From: a candidate division FCPU426 bacterium
GTDB taxonomy: Bacteria; Oederibacteriota; PGYV01; Palsa-1178
Length of the DNA stretch: 7,394 nucleotides
Assembly: GCA_003167475.1 (NCBI GenBank)
Contig: PMTB01000197.1
Location: 1-7,394, forward strand
Direction of reading: 5' to 3'
Shown here: positions 5,036 through 7,394 of the stretch, one piece after another
How positions within the stretch are numbered: the stretch's first letter is position 1
Layout: each line of letters opens with the position of its first letter
Position numbers and translations under genes: made by a program
Notes under the pieces: model-generated
What the model was told of the DNA's origin: nothing
Seen by the model: only the letters and a program-made list of their open reading frames with translations
Databases searched by the model: none

Positions 5036-6325
5036 CTATTTTACAATATTTTTTGGAACCGGCTCTATCTTTATCCTCATTATCTTCCGCTCATCCGACC
5101 TTACCACCGTAAAATTAAAGTTCCCGAATTTTACCGTCTCGCCGGGTTTGGGCACGTACCCAAAAAGCGCCGTCAAAAATCCGCTCATTGTATTGATATT
5201 TTCGTCCTCGGGTATCTCGAGCTTTAAGGGTTCATTGTTGACCTTGCTTATCTCTATCATGCCTTTTACTATGTACGCTCCATTTCCAATATCCTCTATC
5301 TCCTTTTCATCCACGTCGTACTCGTCGTGTATCTCGCCGACTATTTCCTCGAGTATGTCCTCGAGCGAAACCAGGCCGGCCGTGCCGCCGAACTCATCAA
5401 CCACTATCGCCACATGGAGCTTGCCTTTTTTGAATTCCTTAAGCAGGTCGCCCGCATTTTTTGTTTCCGGAATAAAATACGGCACCCTTATAAGGTCATG
5501 AAATATTATGAGCCCCCTGTTTTTTATCATGGAGAGCATGTCCTTTGTATATATTATGCCGACAATATTATCCAGGCTGTCCTTGAACACCGGCATCCTG
5601 GAGTACCCTGCTTCCATAATAACGTCTATGATCCGGTCCTCACTCCAGTTTATATCCACGGCTGTGATCGAAGTCCTTGGCACCATGACCTGTTTTACCT
5701 GCATGTCATTAAAGCCCATGATGCTGGCCATCATGGCCTTTTCCTGTTCATCTATGTACCCGGCCTCGGCGCTTACGTTCAGGACAGTGTCAAGGTCCTT
5801 TGCCGTTATCATGGGCACGGACGAAGACGCCTGCCCGCCCACCAGTGTTATAATGAAATTGCTTATCTTGAGGAATATTTCCGTAACGGGCCTTATCACG
5901 GTATAAATGCGTACAATGGGCCCTATGAGAATAAGTCCGAGTTTCTCGGTATTGTGTATGGCAAATACCTTCGGCGATATCTCGCCGAATATGATCAAAA
6001 TGACTGTTATGACCGCCGCGACTATCACCGCCACCAACGAGTCTCCGATATTAAAAAACTTTGCTATCCTAAGGGACAAAAACGCACCAATTGTCGATGC
6101 CGAGATAGCCACCGTGTTGGTGCATATCAGGAGCGTGGCGAGGAGCTTGTTGGGGTCGGACACCCACACTTTAAGGTACTTTGCCTTGGGGTGGTTGTTT
6201 TTTATATTCGCGGCTATCTTGATCCTGCTCATTCCGGTAAGCGAAGTCTCCGCGAGCGAAAATATGGCGGCAAGAAAAAACAGGAAAAAAAGCGAGTAAA
6301 GCTGCAACTGCGTGACGAAGTCCAT
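5036..6325 (-). CDS. CNNM/CBS/CorC_HlyC membrane protein (TlyC/CorC family)
   Basis: A 429-residue integral membrane protein with the full architecture of the family often labelled hemolysin or magnesium/cobalt efflux protein. The N-terminal CNNM (DUF21) domain has hydrophobic segments near 7-25, 60-86, 94-116 and 128-160, with SLAETSL (23-29), CTNTVA (68-73) and GEISPK (114-119), all hallmark positions. Two CBS motifs follow at about 205-330, with VPRTSI (215-220) and EFGGTAGLVSLEDILEEIVGE within 311-331. The C-terminal CorC_HlyC domain spans about 345-425. Family members in other bacteria act in Mg2+ transport or resistance, and the haemolysin label is historical. Its ATG follows directly on the ybeY TAG stop, implying coupled translation. 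The ybeY-corC neighbourhood is widespread; E. coli CorC lacks the membrane domain present here. A magnesium role is inferred from family. Confidence 0.93.
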   Translation of the reverse strand: MDFVTQLQLYSLFFLFFLAAIFSLAETSLTGMSRIKIAANIKNNHPKAKYLKVWVSDPNKLLATLLICTNTVAISASTIGAFLSLRIAKFFNIGDSLVAVIVAAVITVILIIFGEISPKVFAIHNTEKLGLILIGPIVRIYTVIRPVTEIFLKISNFIITLVGGQASSSVPMITAKDLDTVLNVSAEAGYIDEQEKAMMASIMGFNDMQVKQVMVPRTSITAVDINWSEDRIIDVIMEAGYSRMPVFKDSLDNIVGIIYTKDMLSMIKNRGLIIFHDLIRVPYFIPETKNAGDLLKEFKKGKLHVAIVVDEFGGTAGLVSLEDILEEIVGEIHDEYDVDEKEIEDIGNGAYIVKGMIEISKVNNEPLKLEIPEDENINTMSGFLTALFGYVPKPGETVKFGNFNFTVVRSDERKIMRIKIEPVPKNIVK

Positions 6326-6739
6326 CTATTTTTTCTCCATTGCCATTTTTCTGTATTTTCTCTCTTTACTTTCCATTTTTATCCTGTCGGGCTTTTTTAT
6401 GTGGTCATAGCCTGTCACATGCAGCGTGCCGTGTATCAGCAGCCTGGCAAGCTCCTCTTTAAGCGTCACGCCGTACTCTCTGGCCTGACGTTTGGCCATG
6501 TCAACCGAGATAACAATATCGCCGCCCGAAGGCGACTCAAACGATATCACGTCGGTCGCGGTGTTTTTCAGCCTGTATTCCAGGTTGACCTTTTTAATAT
6601 AAGCATTATCCGTAAATATAAGGTTAATTTCAAGCCCTGTTTTGCCTTCGTTTTCAAGTACGGGCAGGACTATATTTTCAGGTTTAAAGGCCGCCGCCGG
6701 CTTCTTCATATAGAACGTATTAACGCTGTTGCCCCGCAT
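6326..6739 (-). CDS. ybeY: Endoribonuclease YbeY (rRNA maturation factor)
   Basis: YbeY is a zinc-dependent single-strand endoribonuclease involved in 16S rRNA 3'-end maturation and ribosome quality control. The signature H-G-T-L-H-V-T-G-Y-D-H supplies the three zinc histidines at 103, 107 and 113 counted from the chosen start. Upstream, LEINLIFTDN and EYRLKNTATDVISFE match the family strand and the R-x-K-x-x-x-T-D-V-x-S-F motif. The ATG at 6739 gives 137 residues and keeps the first strand (NSVNTFYMKK) and following helix, so the domain looks complete. GGAGGA lies 11 bases before this ATG, a long spacing. A TTG at 6748 is too close to it, and a TTG at 6784 falls in a hairpin loop without a ribosome-binding site. 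It abuts the CNNM/CBS gene with no gap. phoH, a common partner, is not in the window. Confidence 0.93.
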   Translation of the reverse strand: MRGNSVNTFYMKKPAAAFKPENIVLPVLENEGKTGLEINLIFTDNAYIKKVNLEYRLKNTATDVISFESPSGGDIVISVDMAKRQAREYGVTLKEELARLLIHGTLHVTGYDHIKKPDRIKMESKERKYRKMAMEKK

Positions 6740-6769
6740 CTTCTTCAATATCCTCCGGTATACAAACGA

Positions 6770-6797
6770 CTTAGGGCCGGACAATGCCGGCCCTAAG
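6770..6797. terminator. Strong stem-loop between LysM gene and ybeY
   Basis: CTTAGGGCCGG (6770-6780) and CCGGCCCTAAG (6787-6797) form a perfect 11-bp GC-rich stem with a 6-base loop. It lies 23 bases past the LysM gene stop and 30 bases before the ybeY start. In the gene direction the following sequence is TCGTTTGTATACC, a poor U-run. In the opposite direction it is CGTTTTATATT, which is better. It could be a partial or bidirectional terminator that separates the LysM gene from ybeY-tlyC, or an mRNA 3'-end protector. Confidence 0.6.
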
Positions 6798-6820
6798 CGT
6801 TTTATATTGTGACGGCTTAA

Positions 6821-7255
6821 TTAATACTTAAGCGGAAGCGTTTTCCTCGGAGCCGTGTGCGCCCTGTAAGGAGGTGTGTCTTTCGCCTTCTGTATGGCAT
6901 CTTCTTTTTCCGTTGATGAAATGTCTTTTCTTACGTCAAGCTCCTGACCCACTTCTATGAGATCCGGGTCGGCAACCTGGTCCCTGTTGGCTTTGTACAA
7001 GAGCGGCCACTGGAACGGGTCCTGATAGATCTTGTTCATTGAAGATACTGCCCACAGTGTGTCGCCTTTTTTCACGACATACTTCATCCCCGGGACTGCC
7101 GTGGCAACCGGCACCGGTGTGGTGTCTTCAACTGCGGCCTGCAATGTCGGCGCAGGTGTTACGTCCGGCTTCACGGTCTGCCTTGCTGCACATCCGATCG
7201 AGAAAACTACGAATAAAGCTGCTGCTAATACCAGTAATACTTTCGATGATTTCAT
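6821..7255 (-). CDS. LysM-domain lipoprotein
   Basis: A 144-residue probable lipoprotein. The N terminus is a lipoprotein signal peptide with lipobox SIGC (Cys22). A flexible Pro/Thr/Val/Ala-rich linker covers about 28-55. One LysM domain follows, from YVVKKGDTLW (59-68) through DPFQWPLLYKANRDQ to DPDLIEVGQELDV (97-109). LysM domains bind N-acetylglucosamine-containing glycans, so the protein probably tethers or organises peptidoglycan at the membrane. The spacing with an inserted DPFQWP resembles the LysM forms common at the C terminus of diderm envelope proteins. The last 35 residues are charged and have no recognised fold. No catalytic domain is present. The ATG has a strong GAGGAGG ribosome-binding site four bases upstream and starts 15 bp after the preceding gene. 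Substrate and partner are unknown. Confidence 0.88.
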   Translation of the reverse strand: MKSSKVLLVLAAALFVVFSIGCAARQTVKPDVTPAPTLQAAVEDTTPVPVATAVPGMKYVVKKGDTLWAVSSMNKIYQDPFQWPLLYKANRDQVADPDLIEVGQELDVRKDISSTEKEDAIQKAKDTPPYRAHTAPRKTLPLKY

Positions 7256-7270
7256 GCTTCCTCCTCATTT

Positions 7271-7394
7271 TTAAAATTTCTGCGTTATTTGAATTCCGGT
7301 CTTTTCAGGATTGTACTGCACAAATATATCATTTGAGTCAATGGACGCCTTTATGGTCGATTTGTTCCTCATATTAATGTGGTCAAATACACCG
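7271..7394 (-). CDS. C-terminal end of an unidentified protein
   Basis: An open minus-strand frame enters the window at its right edge and ends at TAA (7271-7273), giving 40 residues that start GVFDHINMRN and end GIQITQKF. It stops 15 bp before the well-marked LysM gene start, as expected for an operon partner, which is the main reason to call it real. The residues suggest two or three beta strands, and the last residue is phenylalanine, a feature of many outer-membrane beta-barrel proteins and of some TamB-like proteins. That assignment is speculative on 40 residues. The other two minus-strand frames do not give comparable ends: the frame starting at 7394 stops after three codons. Confidence 0.6.
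   Translation of the reverse strand, partial: GVFDHINMRNKSTIKASIDSNDIFVQYNPEKTGIQITQKF

Noticed and set aside
5036..6325. Calling the CNNM/CBS protein a true haemolysin
   Set aside because: The domain order is that of the CorC/TlyC membrane family. The haemolysin name is historical and no toxin features are visible.
6740..6784. 15-codon upstream extension of ybeY from a TTG
   Set aside because: The TTG lies in the loop of an 11-bp stem, has no ribosome-binding site, and the added residues are not needed to complete the YbeY fold.
5327..6796. Long plus-strand open frame of 489 codons
   Set aside because: It is antisense to the clear CNNM/CBS gene and ybeY. Its translation is rich in His, Tyr, Arg and Cys with no domain, as expected for a shadow of biased codons.

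Overview
The window is a compact bacterial chromosome segment in which every supported gene lies on the minus strand, so transcription runs from high to low coordinates. LptE (an outer-membrane LPS-assembly lipoprotein), a second lipoprotein with a LysM domain and a partial protein ending in phenylalanine all point to a diderm (Gram-negative-type) organism. Base composition looks mid-range by eye. Protein sequence alone does not fix the phylum. The divergence of the non-enzymatic proteins and the many palindromic intergenic spacers would fit an uncultivated candidate phylum, but that is only an inference.

Layout in transcription order: (1) the last 40 codons of an unidentified protein (7271-7394), followed 15 bp later by a LysM lipoprotein (6821-7255); (2) a perfect 11-bp stem-loop (6770-6797); (3) ybeY, an endoribonuclease for rRNA maturation, abutting a CNNM/CBS/CorC_HlyC membrane protein of the TlyC/CorC family (5036-6739); (4) a 273-bp gene-free spacer (4763-5035) with two hairpins, a dispersed repeat and the likely leuS promoter; (5) leuS, lptE, a secreted protein of unknown function, and holA (146-4762), of which the last three are closely packed or overlapping; (6) downstream of holA, two back-to-back palindromes, a small hairpin and a second copy of the dispersed repeat, which runs into the window edge.

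The genes form two conserved housekeeping modules. leuS-lptE-holA is also the gene order in Escherichia coli, and joins leucyl-tRNA charging, LPS export to the outer membrane and clamp loading at the replication fork. ybeY-corC/tlyC is likewise a conserved pair. The unusual gene is the 189-residue exported protein inserted between lptE and holA.

I found no defence locus, mobile gene, CRISPR array, tRNA or rRNA, and no convincing new multi-gene system. The most interesting content is non-coding. A direct repeat with a heptanucleotide tandem tail brackets the leuS-holA block. There is also a cluster of structured palindromes, one of which contains the end and stop codon of holA, and one of which resembles REP elements.
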